Shown here one piece after another: positions 14,781 to 23,105 of a stretch of 46,423 nt of DNA. Location of the stretch: NCBI GenBank assembly GCA_938002085.1, contig CALLAT010000032.1:1-46423 (forward strand), read 5' to 3'. Source of the stretch: an uncultured Pseudanabaenaceae cyanobacterium (lineage in GTDB: Bacteria > Cyanobacteriota > Cyanobacteriia > PCC-9006 > JAAUQQ01). A program made the position numbers and the translations under genes. Under the pieces are notes generated by a model. That model had not been told where the DNA came from, did not search any database, and was given only the letters and a program-made list of their open reading frames with translations. Within the stretch, counting starts at the first letter, position 1. Each line of letters opens with the position of its first letter.

Positions 14781-17663
14781 TTAGGCTCCTTGATCGGGTG
14801 TTTCGCTGAGTTTGTCGAAGTAGGTGATGGCGGCGATGGCGAAGGGATTGGTTTCAAGCTGCTGCTTGGCGACTTCGACGATGGTGGCTTTGAAGGCTTG
14901 GGCGTGGCGTTCGGGGTTGAGGAGTTGTTGGCGGAGGTTTTTGAGGCGGTGGTTTGGGGTGGTTTGGATTTCGGTGAATTCGGCGTCGATGATGGCTAGG
15001 GCTTCGGTTTCGTTGGTGATGTTGGGGTTTTGGGTTTGGAGGATGTTGAGGAATTCTTGGAGTTGGGTGATTGTGGATTGAATTTCGGGATTGGTGGTGT
15101 AGTTGCTTTGGATGCCGACTTGATTGCCTTGGATGGTAACGTCGCTTGTATTAAGGTTGCCGACTGAGCCGATGTGGAAAATGGGTTGGTTATTTGATTG
15201 CTGCATTTTAGAGATAGTTATACTGGTTTGAGTAGATAGAGGAAGCCTATTTCCTCTAAGTGATGCTGAAGCATCTATTGATGATTGCTGGCTTAGCTGG
15301 GATTGGGCTCGCTGATTCTTGAATATTTTGTAGCTGTAAAATTTGCAATTTTCTTGGATAGTGGCTATAGATTTCATGATGGCTGCGACCTCATTCTGGC
15401 CTTTTTCTGAACTTAAGTGGTCATATAAAAAATCTATAGATTTCGGAATGCAAAATTGTTCGATTGCTGCGATAAGTACAGTTGTGTTTGCAGTGTCATC
15501 ATGCTCTATGAGACTCTCTATAAATGCAAGAGCTTCGGAGTCTTTAGTTGTCCCCAATGCCCTGATAATCATAGAACATACGTATACAGAATGATCTGAT
15601 GATTTTTGTTCTTTCTTAAAAGCAGAAATGAGTGATGGAACGACTAGTGGATCATCAATTTTGGCTAGTCTAGTTGCTGCATGAGCTCGCACATCAAAAT
15701 GTGAATTTTTCAGTGCTCTATCTAGCAAAGATACTGCTCTGTGATGCTTTATCTCAGCCAAAGCCTTAACGCTCTGAATACGTAGCTTAGTACTTGCGTG
15801 ATCAATTAGTAGACCCATAAAATCTAGTAATTCATCTGACTCTGCCATTGGCATTTCTATATTAAGGCATGACAAATCTCGTTTTAGTGTGTCTATTGCC
15901 TCGGTGGAGATTGACTGCTTTATTGTGATTTTTTGTGGTGATGAATCTATATCAATGATATTTCTATTAGAATTTTTTTGAATCCTGATTAATTCTTTTT
16001 TCGCAAATTGTCGCACATGAAAAAGAGGGTGCTCTACAGATATTGCTTGTAGATGCTGAATAATATTGCTATTAGGAATTTCCCCTAATGCTTCAATGAC
16101 ATACGTATAGATGGATTCGCTATAGGTTAAATTAGTGGAGATAATATTAACAAGAACTTGAATAGATTTTTCTGTGCCAAGTACTCTCAAAGCCTCAATA
16201 ACATGATGGAATAAATCTTTTCTCTTGAGCAACTCTTCTAAAATTACTAGTGTTTGATTAGAGCCAGTTTCGCCAAGGAATTGGATGTACAGCTTCTTCG
16301 AGAAATTAAAATGAGACAGCACTTCTATGATTTTTTTTAAAAAATCAGGATGCACTTCCCCAGTCAACCGCGCCCCAAGCATAAAATCTACGTTTAAAGC
16401 CTGCTTTACTATCTTGACAACTTGTTTCTCATTCGCCATCAACGAAAGCCCGATTGCTACGCTCTCTGTCCACTTCAAATAATTCAAATAGTAATGCTGG
16501 AATTTCTCTGAATCCATCACATCTGAATGCCTGTTGTTAAACATTTCTAGCAATTCTTTTGCTGCATAATATTCCTGGAATAATTGATGATGAAATTCAA
16601 CTTTTCCTGGCTCTGCTGCATCTTGTAAAAGGTGATAATTGATGAGATCTTTAACCCAAAGCGCAGCTTTCGTTGGTGCATCTGTCATACCTCGACTGCG
16701 TAGCCAATCTTCCAAAATTTCTACTGCACGATCGTGTGGGAAGCTATACCATGCTTCAGTTGGCTTATCTAGATCTGCTTGAATCGTTGCAAAAGCTAGA
16801 TGCTGAAGGATCTGTGCCTTGAACAACCAGAAATTCTCTGAAACAGGAACATACTCAACCCCTTTTTTGATGCGCTCGTAGTCCCAGTCAAACCACTGGA
16901 ACAGTTCACCCTTGCTCTGCGGTAGCTCCCCTCTAGACTCAAATACATCACACAACATCTTTAGTAACAACGGCGTTTCGGCGATTTCACGCAACCTATC
17001 TCGCAACTGCCCTAATAACCGATCACCCTTCTCCCCCAAATAATTCCCTACAAACTTCTGCAACTGTGGCTCTGACAAAGGCTGCATCTCCAGCCGCTTC
17101 CCAATCCCCAAATCCCCACCCAAGCTCACATCCCGCGTCGTAAAAATCATTGCTACTGTCGAGTTCTCTTCCCGAAACAGCGCCAATTCTCGTCGCAACT
17201 CATCCGTCGGAACTTCATTCACCCCATCGAGCAGCAAGACCAAGCGATCTGCTAGCAGCCAATCCTCAATCTGCTCATCTGTTATCCGTTCCTTGGCTCT
17301 AGCTCGAAACTCCGCCTTAATCAGTTGCGGAACCGTCCGATTACCTTTTAATTGCACCAATACTGGAACTAGCCCATCCGCTGCCAAAGCCACCACTAGC
17401 TGCCGCAATACCGTCGATTTCCCCGAACCTGGCCGTCCTGCAAGCAACACATGTTCCCGCTTTTCTCCCAGTGCATACTTCCGCAACCCCTTCAGCACTG
17501 GAAGCTTCTCTACCTGCCGTATCTTGCCTTCTTGCTTCTGACGATGTATCGACTGCACTTTCAACGGCAATAATGCGTCCGTCGGAGTGTAGAACGAAGC
17601 ATTCTTAGAATAGTGAATGGCGATCGCATCTAAATATTGTTGAAACTCAACAGATGAATCCAT
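14781..17663 (-). CDS. NACHT NTPase with HEAT-like repeats (bacterial NLR-like)
   Basis: A 960-residue STAND-class ATPase. Numbering from the ATG at 17663, a short N-terminal region (1-65) leads into a NACHT domain with Walker A GRPGSGKST (76-84) and Walker B LVLLLDGVNE (141-150). A winged-helix-type region follows, including AETPLLLKMLCDVF. A long alpha-solenoid (about 420-820) contains HEAT-like units such as HFDVRAHAATRLAKIDDPLVV. The C-terminal 130 residues carry a GNxVGIQSNY segment and a helical tail. NACHT proteins of this build include bacterial antiphage NLRs, in which the repeats sense an invader. No classical N-terminal effector domain is seen, so the effector may be supplied in trans. 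The frame stays open upstream to an ATG at 17816 that overlaps VapC. The solenoid part is distinctly AT-rich. Confidence 0.87.
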   Translation of the reverse strand: MDSSVEFQQYLDAIAIHYSKNASFYTPTDALLPLKVQSIHRQKQEGKIRQVEKLPVLKGLRKYALGEKREHVLLAGRPGSGKSTVLRQLVVALAADGLVPVLVQLKGNRTVPQLIKAEFRARAKERITDEQIEDWLLADRLVLLLDGVNEVPTDELRRELALFREENSTVAMIFTTRDVSLGGDLGIGKRLEMQPLSEPQLQKFVGNYLGEKGDRLLGQLRDRLREIAETPLLLKMLCDVFESRGELPQSKGELFQWFDWDYERIKKGVEYVPVSENFWLFKAQILQHLAFATIQADLDKPTEAWYSFPHDRAVEILEDWLRSRGMTDAPTKAALWVKDLINYHLLQDAAEPGKVEFHHQLFQEYYAAKELLEMFNNRHSDVMDSEKFQHYYLNYLKWTESVAIGLSLMANEKQVVKIVKQALNVDFMLGARLTGEVHPDFLKKIIEVLSHFNFSKKLYIQFLGETGSNQTLVILEELLKRKDLFHHVIEALRVLGTEKSIQVLVNIISTNLTYSESIYTYVIEALGEIPNSNIIQHLQAISVEHPLFHVRQFAKKELIRIQKNSNRNIIDIDSSPQKITIKQSISTEAIDTLKRDLSCLNIEMPMAESDELLDFMGLLIDHASTKLRIQSVKALAEIKHHRAVSLLDRALKNSHFDVRAHAATRLAKIDDPLVVPSLISAFKKEQKSSDHSVYVCSMIIRALGTTKDSEALAFIESLIEHDDTANTTVLIAAIEQFCIPKSIDFLYDHLSSEKGQNEVAAIMKSIATIQENCKFYSYKIFKNQRAQSQLSQQSSIDASASLRGNRLPLSTQTSITISKMQQSNNQPIFHIGSVGNLNTSDVTIQGNQVGIQSNYTTNPEIQSTITQLQEFLNILQTQNPNITNETEALAIIDAEFTEIQTTPNHRLKNLRQQLLNPERHAQAFKATIVEVAKQQLETNPFAIAAITYFDKLSETPDQGA

Positions 17664-17755
17664 TGCCACGCAAAAGCTACTGCCAAAACTTATCTCATCA
17701 TAGCTATCGCACTTCGAACTGGTGAGATTGTCATACGCACTGATATAAAACTCGC

Positions 17756-18163
17756 CTAGCCAAACCAATTCTCCAGCTTTAGCCCCACAAAATTGGCAAA
17801 ATCGCTCACATTCCACGTCACCAAAACCAAGTCATTCACCGCCGCGATCGCCGCAATCTGCCCATCTGGATAAGACGGCGACTGCCCAATTCCAGCCAAC
17901 CTCGCCCGCTCAACAGCAAACCACTCAGCCGCTTGCCGCTCAAAGGACAAAATCACAAAATTGGTCTCCCGCAGATACTGCTCTAGCTGCTGCTTCCGCC
18001 GCGAACTCGCCATACGATTCAAGCCATACAGCAACTCATGCCAGGTGATGGAAGCGATCGCCACCTCATCAGCATGAGCCTGAAGCTGAGACATCACCTG
18101 AGCATCCGGTGCAGGTTTGAAAGGCTCCGAAATAATATTGGTATCTGCGAGATAGCGCACCAT
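17756..18163 (-). CDS. vapC: VapC-type PIN-domain toxin
   Basis: The 135-residue PIN ribonuclease is the likely toxin of a VapBC pair; family members cut tRNA or rRNA. From the ATG at 18163 the acidic residues expected at the metal site are Asp7 in YLADTNIISE, Glu43 in SITWHELLYG, Asp100 in SYPDGQIAAIA and Asp121 in VTWNVSDF. The usual VTRN is VTWN here, a small deviation. The start ATG overlaps the VapB stop as TAATG; a TTG two codons upstream is also in frame. A gap of 92 bases separates it from the NACHT start, but the NACHT frame itself extends into this gene, so coupling is possible. Confidence 0.9.
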   Translation of the reverse strand: MVRYLADTNIISEPFKPAPDAQVMSQLQAHADEVAIASITWHELLYGLNRMASSRRKQQLEQYLRETNFVILSFERQAAEWFAVERARLAGIGQSPSYPDGQIAAIAAVNDLVLVTWNVSDFANFVGLKLENWFG

Positions 18164-18441
18164 TACCAACGCGCGTCCAGCGGTGCCGGAGTTTGGTCCC
18201 TCACATCCGCAAAAATATCTTCGTCTTCTAGCAGCATCTCTTCTGAGTCAATTTGCGATCGCAGTAGCTGAATCGCCTCACCCAAGGAGCGCTTACCTGA
18301 GCCATCCTGCACAGGCGTTGAAATTGTCTTGCTGCCGCCTAGCCGCTCAACCAGAACCTCCACGAACCGCAGCACCTCCCGCAACATCCCTTCAGGAAGT
18401 AGCCGGAGACGTTCAAGAATTTGATCTTGGGTGCTTTGCAT
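18163..18441 (-). CDS. vapB: VapB-like antitoxin
   Basis: This 92-residue acidic protein precedes VapC and overlaps it by one base. The N-terminal helix region (ILERLRLLPEGMLREVLRFV) resembles the DUF2281/VapB-type antitoxins of cyanobacteria, where one helix pair mediates dimerisation. The C-terminal tail is strongly acidic (DSEEMLLEDEDIFADV) and would bind the toxin. It is the first gene of the five-gene array. The operon promoter should lie in the 165-base region shared with the divergent GTPase gene, and autoregulation by VapBC of that promoter would control the NACHT gene as well; this is inference. Confidence 0.82.
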   Translation of the reverse strand: MQSTQDQILERLRLLPEGMLREVLRFVEVLVERLGGSKTISTPVQDGSGKRSLGEAIQLLRSQIDSEEMLLEDEDIFADVRDQTPAPLDARW

Positions 18442-18606
18442 CAGCTCTATGACAACGCAGTTTTAGCTCGTACTCGTGCTTTGATTCTACTCGCTCTCCC
18501 ATTGCCATGGGTTGTAACCAGCCTCGACATCAAGAACCAACCCTAGAGCAGCCAATTCCCCGGAACTCCCGCGCTAGACTGCTAAAGCCCCCCATCCCTC
18601 ACCCCC

Positions 18607-20550
18607 ATGCTGCGCCTCCAACGCTGGCAACTCGCCGTCCTGGCCCTGCCCCTGGTCTTCGTCATCGGCTTCATCCTCATCGCCGCCGGTAGCCAAATCC
18701 ACGCATGGGGCGTCAGCTGGATCTGGGCCATCTTCACCATCGCCCTCGTTGGCTGGCGCTTCCTCCTCGTCAAATGGACCAAATCCCCCTTCGCCGAAAT
18801 GGAAGCCGCCATTCAAGAAGTCAGCCAAGACCTCGAAGACGCTGCCGACGAAATGGCCGCCCTCCCCGCCGGAGAAGCCAGCAACAACATTGAACAAGCT
18901 CTCCAAACCATCCTCCAAGACAGCCAAGACGATCCCCCCGTCTGGGAAGACTTCGCTCTCTTCGCCCAACGCTGCCAAGCCGTCGTCACCGAGGTCTCCC
19001 GCGTCTACCACCCCGAAGTCAAATACCCCCTGCTCAACATCTACATCCCCCAGGCCTACAGTCTCATTCGCGGCACCACCGACGACATGGATCAGTGGAT
19101 GCAAAAGCTCTCCCCCGTGCTCAACCGCATGACCGTGGGCCAGGCTTACGAGGGCTACCAGATGTATCGCAAACTAGAGCCCTCCGCCCGCAAGCTCTGG
19201 AAAGCCTGGCGCTGGGCCCAATGGGCCTTTAACCCCGCTGCGGCAGTGGCGAGAACTGCCAGTAGCAAGTACAACAGTCAGGCCAATCAGCAACTGGTGG
19301 GCAACCTCAGCAATCTATTGCGAGAAGCGGCCTTGCGGAACCTGTGCCAGCAAGCGATCGCCCTCTACAGCGGCGATGCCCTCCCCATCGAAACCTTCGC
19401 CCCGCCAACCCAAAGCCTGCCCGAAGCCAAAACCCAAACCCTCCAACAAATCCTCGACCAAGCCGACCCCGTCGAAGCCGTCGTCCAAAAGCCCATTAGC
19501 ATTCTCCTCGTGGGTCGCACGGGCGCGGGCAAAAGCAGCCTAATCAACACCCTCTTCCAAGCCGACAAAGCCGAAGTGGATGTCCTGCCCAGCACCGATC
19601 GCATCCAAAGCTACGACTGGCAGATCCCCAGCGGCGAAGGCCTTACCCTCTGGGACACACCGGGCTACGAGCAAGTGGAGCGCGGCGAACTGCGGGAGCT
19701 AGTGCTGGACTACGCCGCCAATGCCGATCTGCTGCTCCTGGTCACCCCCGCCATGGATCCGGCATTGCAGATGGATCTGGACTTCTTGACCGATCTGAAA
19801 GAGACCGTGGATGATTTGCCTGCGATTGCGATCGTCACCCAAGTGGATCGCCTCCGCCCCATCCGCGAATGGCAGCCCCCCTACAACTGGCAATGGGGCG
19901 AGCGACCCAAAGAGAAATCTATCCGCGAAGCCACAAACTATCGAGTGGAGCAACTGGGCAAGCAATGCGACGGCGTCCTCCCCGTCGTTACTGGCGACGC
20001 CACCGGAGATGAGATCCGCACCCCCTGGAATATCGACAACCTCTCCCTTGCCCTGGTCGAAAACCTCAGCCCCGCCAAGCAACTCCGCCTCGCCCGCTTC
20101 CTGCGCAACCAAGAAGCCCGCGCCGCCGCCGCCGCCAAAATCATCGACCGCTACACCCTACAAATGGCAACTACTCAAGGCCTCACCGCTCTCCTCAAAA
20201 GCCCAGTGCTCCAGTTCGTTTCCACTATGACTACCGGCTCCCCTGCTCTCGCCATGGTGCTGGCCCAACAAGTCCCCGTCGAGCAACTGCCTGTTGTCCT
20301 CGGAAAATTGCAAATGGCCTATGACCTCTTCACCTTGCTCCGTCCCGAAGCAAACCCCCTCCAGTTCGAGCTGATTCAAATCTGGCCTTTGCTACTGGTT
20401 GATGCGCTAACAACTGATGAAGATGAACCCAAGCCTAATGTGGTGAACAGTGCCTGGGCTTTCGGTCATTCCCTCGTTGAATATTGGACTCAGGATTTGA
20501 CTGTAGCCGAGCTCCAGGGACGTTTTGAAGATTATCTGGCCCAGCGATGA
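18607..20550 (+). CDS. Membrane-anchored Era-like GTPase
   Basis: The 647-residue protein has two transmembrane helices at its N-terminus (about 8-29 and 34-56). A long helical region (60-290) is followed by a TRAFAC GTPase domain: G1 GRTGAGKSS (303-311), G3 DTPG (350-353) and G4 TQVD (411-414) instead of NKxD. A helical C-terminus follows. Similar cyanobacterial proteins are annotated as DUF697/YcjF-like or 50S-binding GTPases, but the function is unknown; a role in membrane remodelling or stress is possible. The start at 18607 gives the first helix right after a short basic segment. The gene is strikingly rich in C at third positions compared with its minus-strand neighbours, and it diverges from the VapB promoter region. 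Confidence 0.82.
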   Translation: MLRLQRWQLAVLALPLVFVIGFILIAAGSQIHAWGVSWIWAIFTIALVGWRFLLVKWTKSPFAEMEAAIQEVSQDLEDAADEMAALPAGEASNNIEQALQTILQDSQDDPPVWEDFALFAQRCQAVVTEVSRVYHPEVKYPLLNIYIPQAYSLIRGTTDDMDQWMQKLSPVLNRMTVGQAYEGYQMYRKLEPSARKLWKAWRWAQWAFNPAAAVARTASSKYNSQANQQLVGNLSNLLREAALRNLCQQAIALYSGDALPIETFAPPTQSLPEAKTQTLQQILDQADPVEAVVQKPISILLVGRTGAGKSSLINTLFQADKAEVDVLPSTDRIQSYDWQIPSGEGLTLWDTPGYEQVERGELRELVLDYAANADLLLLVTPAMDPALQMDLDFLTDLKETVDDLPAIAIVTQVDRLRPIREWQPPYNWQWGERPKEKSIREATNYRVEQLGKQCDGVLPVVTGDATGDEIRTPWNIDNLSLALVENLSPAKQLRLARFLRNQEARAAAAAKIIDRYTLQMATTQGLTALLKSPVLQFVSTMTTGSPALAMVLAQQVPVEQLPVVLGKLQMAYDLFTLLRPEANPLQFELIQIWPLLLVDALTTDEDEPKPNVVNSAWAFGHSLVEYWTQDLTVAELQGRFEDYLAQR

Positions 20551-20592
20551 TGGACCAGGGATTTCACTGTCGCTCAGTCTGAGTCATTGGCG

Positions 20593-21864
20593 TTAGAACG
20601 ATGGTGCGGAGGGGGTATAGAGCTGAATGCGATTACGTCCTAATTGCTTGGCCTGGTATAGGGCGCGATCGGCGGTCTCGATCAAACTTGTTTCCGGGAT
20701 ATCAACCTGGGGAATCAGCCATGAAATGCCTGCACTGATCGTGACTGCAGGACTAATCGAAGAGGATTCATGGGGAATGCCTAAGGCTTCCACGGCTTGA
20801 ATGATTGCGGAGGCAACCTGACAGGCCCCCTGGGAGGGAGTATCTGGCAAGATCACTGCAAATTCTTCACCGCCATAGCGTGCGACTAAATCCTTGGTGC
20901 GATTAGCAGTTTGGGCGATCGTCTGAGCGATCTTTTGTAAGCATTCATCGCCCGCAAGATGACCATAGCGGTCGTTGTATCCTTTGAAGTAATCCACATC
21001 CAGAAGAATTAACCCCAAGGGTTTTTGGCTGCAGCTGAGTTGGCTCCATTGCTGGCTGAGGTAGTCATCAAAACAGCGTCGGTTCGCCACTTGGGTGAGA
21101 CCATCGAGTTTCGCCAGACGATGCAGTTGAGCATTACTGTGCTGGAGTGCAGCAGTGCGCTCCGACACCTTGAGTTCAAGACTGTGGGTGTAGGCCTTTA
21201 GTTCTGTCTGCAATTGTTCGAGCTGCCCAAGGGTTGTTTCCAGCTCGGCTCGTTGGTTTTCGATGGTGAGAATGTCACGATAGGAGCGCAGGGCCATGAT
21301 GATCGTTGTCAGCAGGCGTTGGCGGCTGAGGTCAAGCTTGACCTGATAATCATTGATGTCGTAGTCCAGCATGATCGAGGCTTCAGGTGCCTCACCGGGT
21401 TGGCCCGTGCGTAGGACGATGCGAGACTTCTGATTTCCTAAATCTTCACGGATCTGCTGGGCGAGTGTCAGACCCGCATTGGAGGTTTCCATGACCACAT
21501 CCAACAGTACGACGGCAATGTCGCTGTGGGCGAGCATGAGCTGGTGGCCTTCTCTGGCCGAATAGGCCGAGAGAAACTTGAGGGGGAGGGTTTCAAACTG
21601 GAAGCTATTTAGGGCCAAGCGGGTAGCGCTGTGAACATCTGGATCATCATCGACGATCAGAATTTTCCACTCCTGGGATTCGTCGGAGACTTTCTGCAGG
21701 TTGTCCTCGCTGGGGGAATTCGCTGAGTCAGTGTCTTCTTCCAGCCAAATGATTTCATCATCCTCGCTAATCAAATTAGCGCTGAGCCCGCTAATTTGAT
21801 TAGCGCCGAGCCCGCTGATGTCATCAGTAGAAATATCTTGTAGAGGTAGAGCCTGATCGTTCAT
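20593..21864 (-). CDS. Response regulator with GGDEF output (REC-GGDEF)
   Basis: The 423-residue cytoplasmic protein is a phosphorylation-controlled diguanylate cyclase. Residues 1-65 are a low-complexity acidic extension containing a small peptide repeat (SGLGANQI/SGLSANLI). A REC domain follows (67-195) with acidic pocket VDDD (71-74), phosphoacceptor Asp122 and Lys176; its IVLRTGQPG and YDINDY pattern matches a REC subgroup seen with GGDEF or EAL outputs. A coiled coil (205-245) leads to GGDEF (250-415) with active GGEEF (331-335) and an intact I-site RTKD (322-325), so product inhibition is expected. The histidine kinase gene 176 bases upstream is the obvious cognate kinase. The gene converges on the GTPase gene. 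Confidence 0.92.
   Translation of the reverse strand: MNDQALPLQDISTDDISGLGANQISGLSANLISEDDEIIWLEEDTDSANSPSEDNLQKVSDESQEWKILIVDDDPDVHSATRLALNSFQFETLPLKFLSAYSAREGHQLMLAHSDIAVVLLDVVMETSNAGLTLAQQIREDLGNQKSRIVLRTGQPGEAPEASIMLDYDINDYQVKLDLSRQRLLTTIIMALRSYRDILTIENQRAELETTLGQLEQLQTELKAYTHSLELKVSERTAALQHSNAQLHRLAKLDGLTQVANRRCFDDYLSQQWSQLSCSQKPLGLILLDVDYFKGYNDRYGHLAGDECLQKIAQTIAQTANRTKDLVARYGGEEFAVILPDTPSQGACQVASAIIQAVEALGIPHESSSISPAVTISAGISWLIPQVDIPETSLIETADRALYQAKQLGRNRIQLYTPSAPSF
21766..21804. repeat. Paired 15-base palindromes inside REC-GGDEF gene
   Basis: GCTAATCAAATTAGC at 21766-21780 and its exact reverse complement at 21790-21804 are separated by nine bases, and each 15-mer is itself an inverted repeat (GCTAAT/ATTAGC). 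They encode the repeated peptide near residues 17-33 of the cyclase, 60-100 bases after its start codon. Confidence 0.85.
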
Positions 21865-22040
21865 TAGCGGTTGCCTGTCTTGAGGGCGACAGTAAAATAG
21901 CCTGGAATAGTAGATCTGCAGCTAGGAGCCGTGGCGGTTGGTCTTAGTTTGGGCTCACTTGCATGGCTCGAAGTTTGTTGGTTCAGTGGGTCTATATATT
22001 TGAGGTTTCCCAAATCCCCTAGAGGCGGGTCTCATAGGGA

Positions 22041-23105
22041 TTACGGAATTGTTGTCGTCGTGGGCTCTGGCGGAATGGGAAACTGAATGATGAAGTGGGT
22101 GCCTCGGCCCAAATCGCTTTGAACCTGGATTTGACCCTGCAGATGCTGGGTGATGATGTTGTGGAGAATATGCAGGCCTAGGCCGGTGCCGCCCTGGTTG
22201 CGCTTGGTGGTGAAGAAGGGCTCGTAGATCCGATTGAGTAGTGCTGGCGCTATACCTCGACCATCATCGCCATAGCACAGTTCCACTTCGCTGCTATTTC
22301 GTTGGGTAATGGTGAGGTGGAGCTGGCCTGGCTCATTGGGTCCATAGGCATGGGCGAGAGAATTGGTAATTAGGTTGGTTAGGATCTGGGCCAGCAGGCC
22401 AGGGTAGCTATGGAGAACAATTTCATCACCTGTCACTTCCCATTGGTGATGGTGGAGTTTGGGGGATAAGCTTTGGAACACTTTTTCGCTGTAAGCCTTA
22501 AGTTCAAAACAGCGCTGTTTCAAGCTGGCTTGGTCAACGCTCACTTGTTTAAAATTTTGGACGAGGTTGCCGGCGCGTTGCAAGTTACTGAGAAGGAGTT
22601 GGGCGCTGTCCTGGGCGATCGCCAGATATTGCGTTAACTGAGATTTTCGCAGCGGCCCGCTATTTAACGCAGTTGTAAACTGCTCGGTTTCGTCGGCTAA
22701 GGTCGATGCGAGGGTAATGCTCGTGCCCACAGGTGTGTTGATCTCATGGGCGACTCCGGCAACGAGTTGTCCGAGGGCAGATAGCTTTTCCGTTTCTATC
22801 AATCGCTCCTGGGCTTTGCGGAGTTGGTCTAGGGTGGCTTCTAAAGTATTGCTTTTTCGCTCTAGTCCTGCGCGCGAGTCTTGGAGTTCGCTGATGACGG
22901 TTTTGAGCAAAGACTCTTGGTTGCGCTTGGTGTCTTCTATATGGCGGAGGTTTTCATGGGCGCGCTCCAGTTTTTTGCGGAGAATTCGATTCTCTTTGGT
23001 CAGTGCTTTGATGGTGGCTGCGCTGTCATTGCTATCTTGGACAGGCTGCAGCCCTCGCGGCTCACGGTCATACTCTGGAGTCTGGGGGAGATGAGTTGTC
23101 ACCAT
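22041..23105 (-). CDS. Soluble sensor histidine kinase
   Basis: This 354-residue kinase lacks any membrane helix or recognised input domain. It has a long N-terminal coiled coil (about 30-110), an HisKA-type dimerisation helix with His120 in VAGVAHEINTPVG, and a HATPase_c domain with N-box NLITNSLAHAY (about 244-254), G1 GDDGRG (279-284), the F-box EPFFTTK and G2 GGTGLGL (305-311). It autophosphorylates and should pass phosphate to the REC-GGDEF protein encoded next. Its ATG follows the FIST stop codon without a base between (TAAATG), so translation is coupled. Lacking its own sensor, it probably takes its signal from the FIST protein. A short Pro/Thr-rich C-terminus ends the protein. Confidence 0.93.
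   Translation of the reverse strand: MVTTHLPQTPEYDREPRGLQPVQDSNDSAATIKALTKENRILRKKLERAHENLRHIEDTKRNQESLLKTVISELQDSRAGLERKSNTLEATLDQLRKAQERLIETEKLSALGQLVAGVAHEINTPVGTSITLASTLADETEQFTTALNSGPLRKSQLTQYLAIAQDSAQLLLSNLQRAGNLVQNFKQVSVDQASLKQRCFELKAYSEKVFQSLSPKLHHHQWEVTGDEIVLHSYPGLLAQILTNLITNSLAHAYGPNEPGQLHLTITQRNSSEVELCYGDDGRGIAPALLNRIYEPFFTTKRNQGGTGLGLHILHNIITQHLQGQIQVQSDLGRGTHFIIQFPIPPEPTTTTIP

Noticed and set aside
18574-19104. 176-codon minus-strand frame over the GTPase start
   Set aside because: Antisense to a well-supported GTPase whose high third-position C creates open antisense frames.
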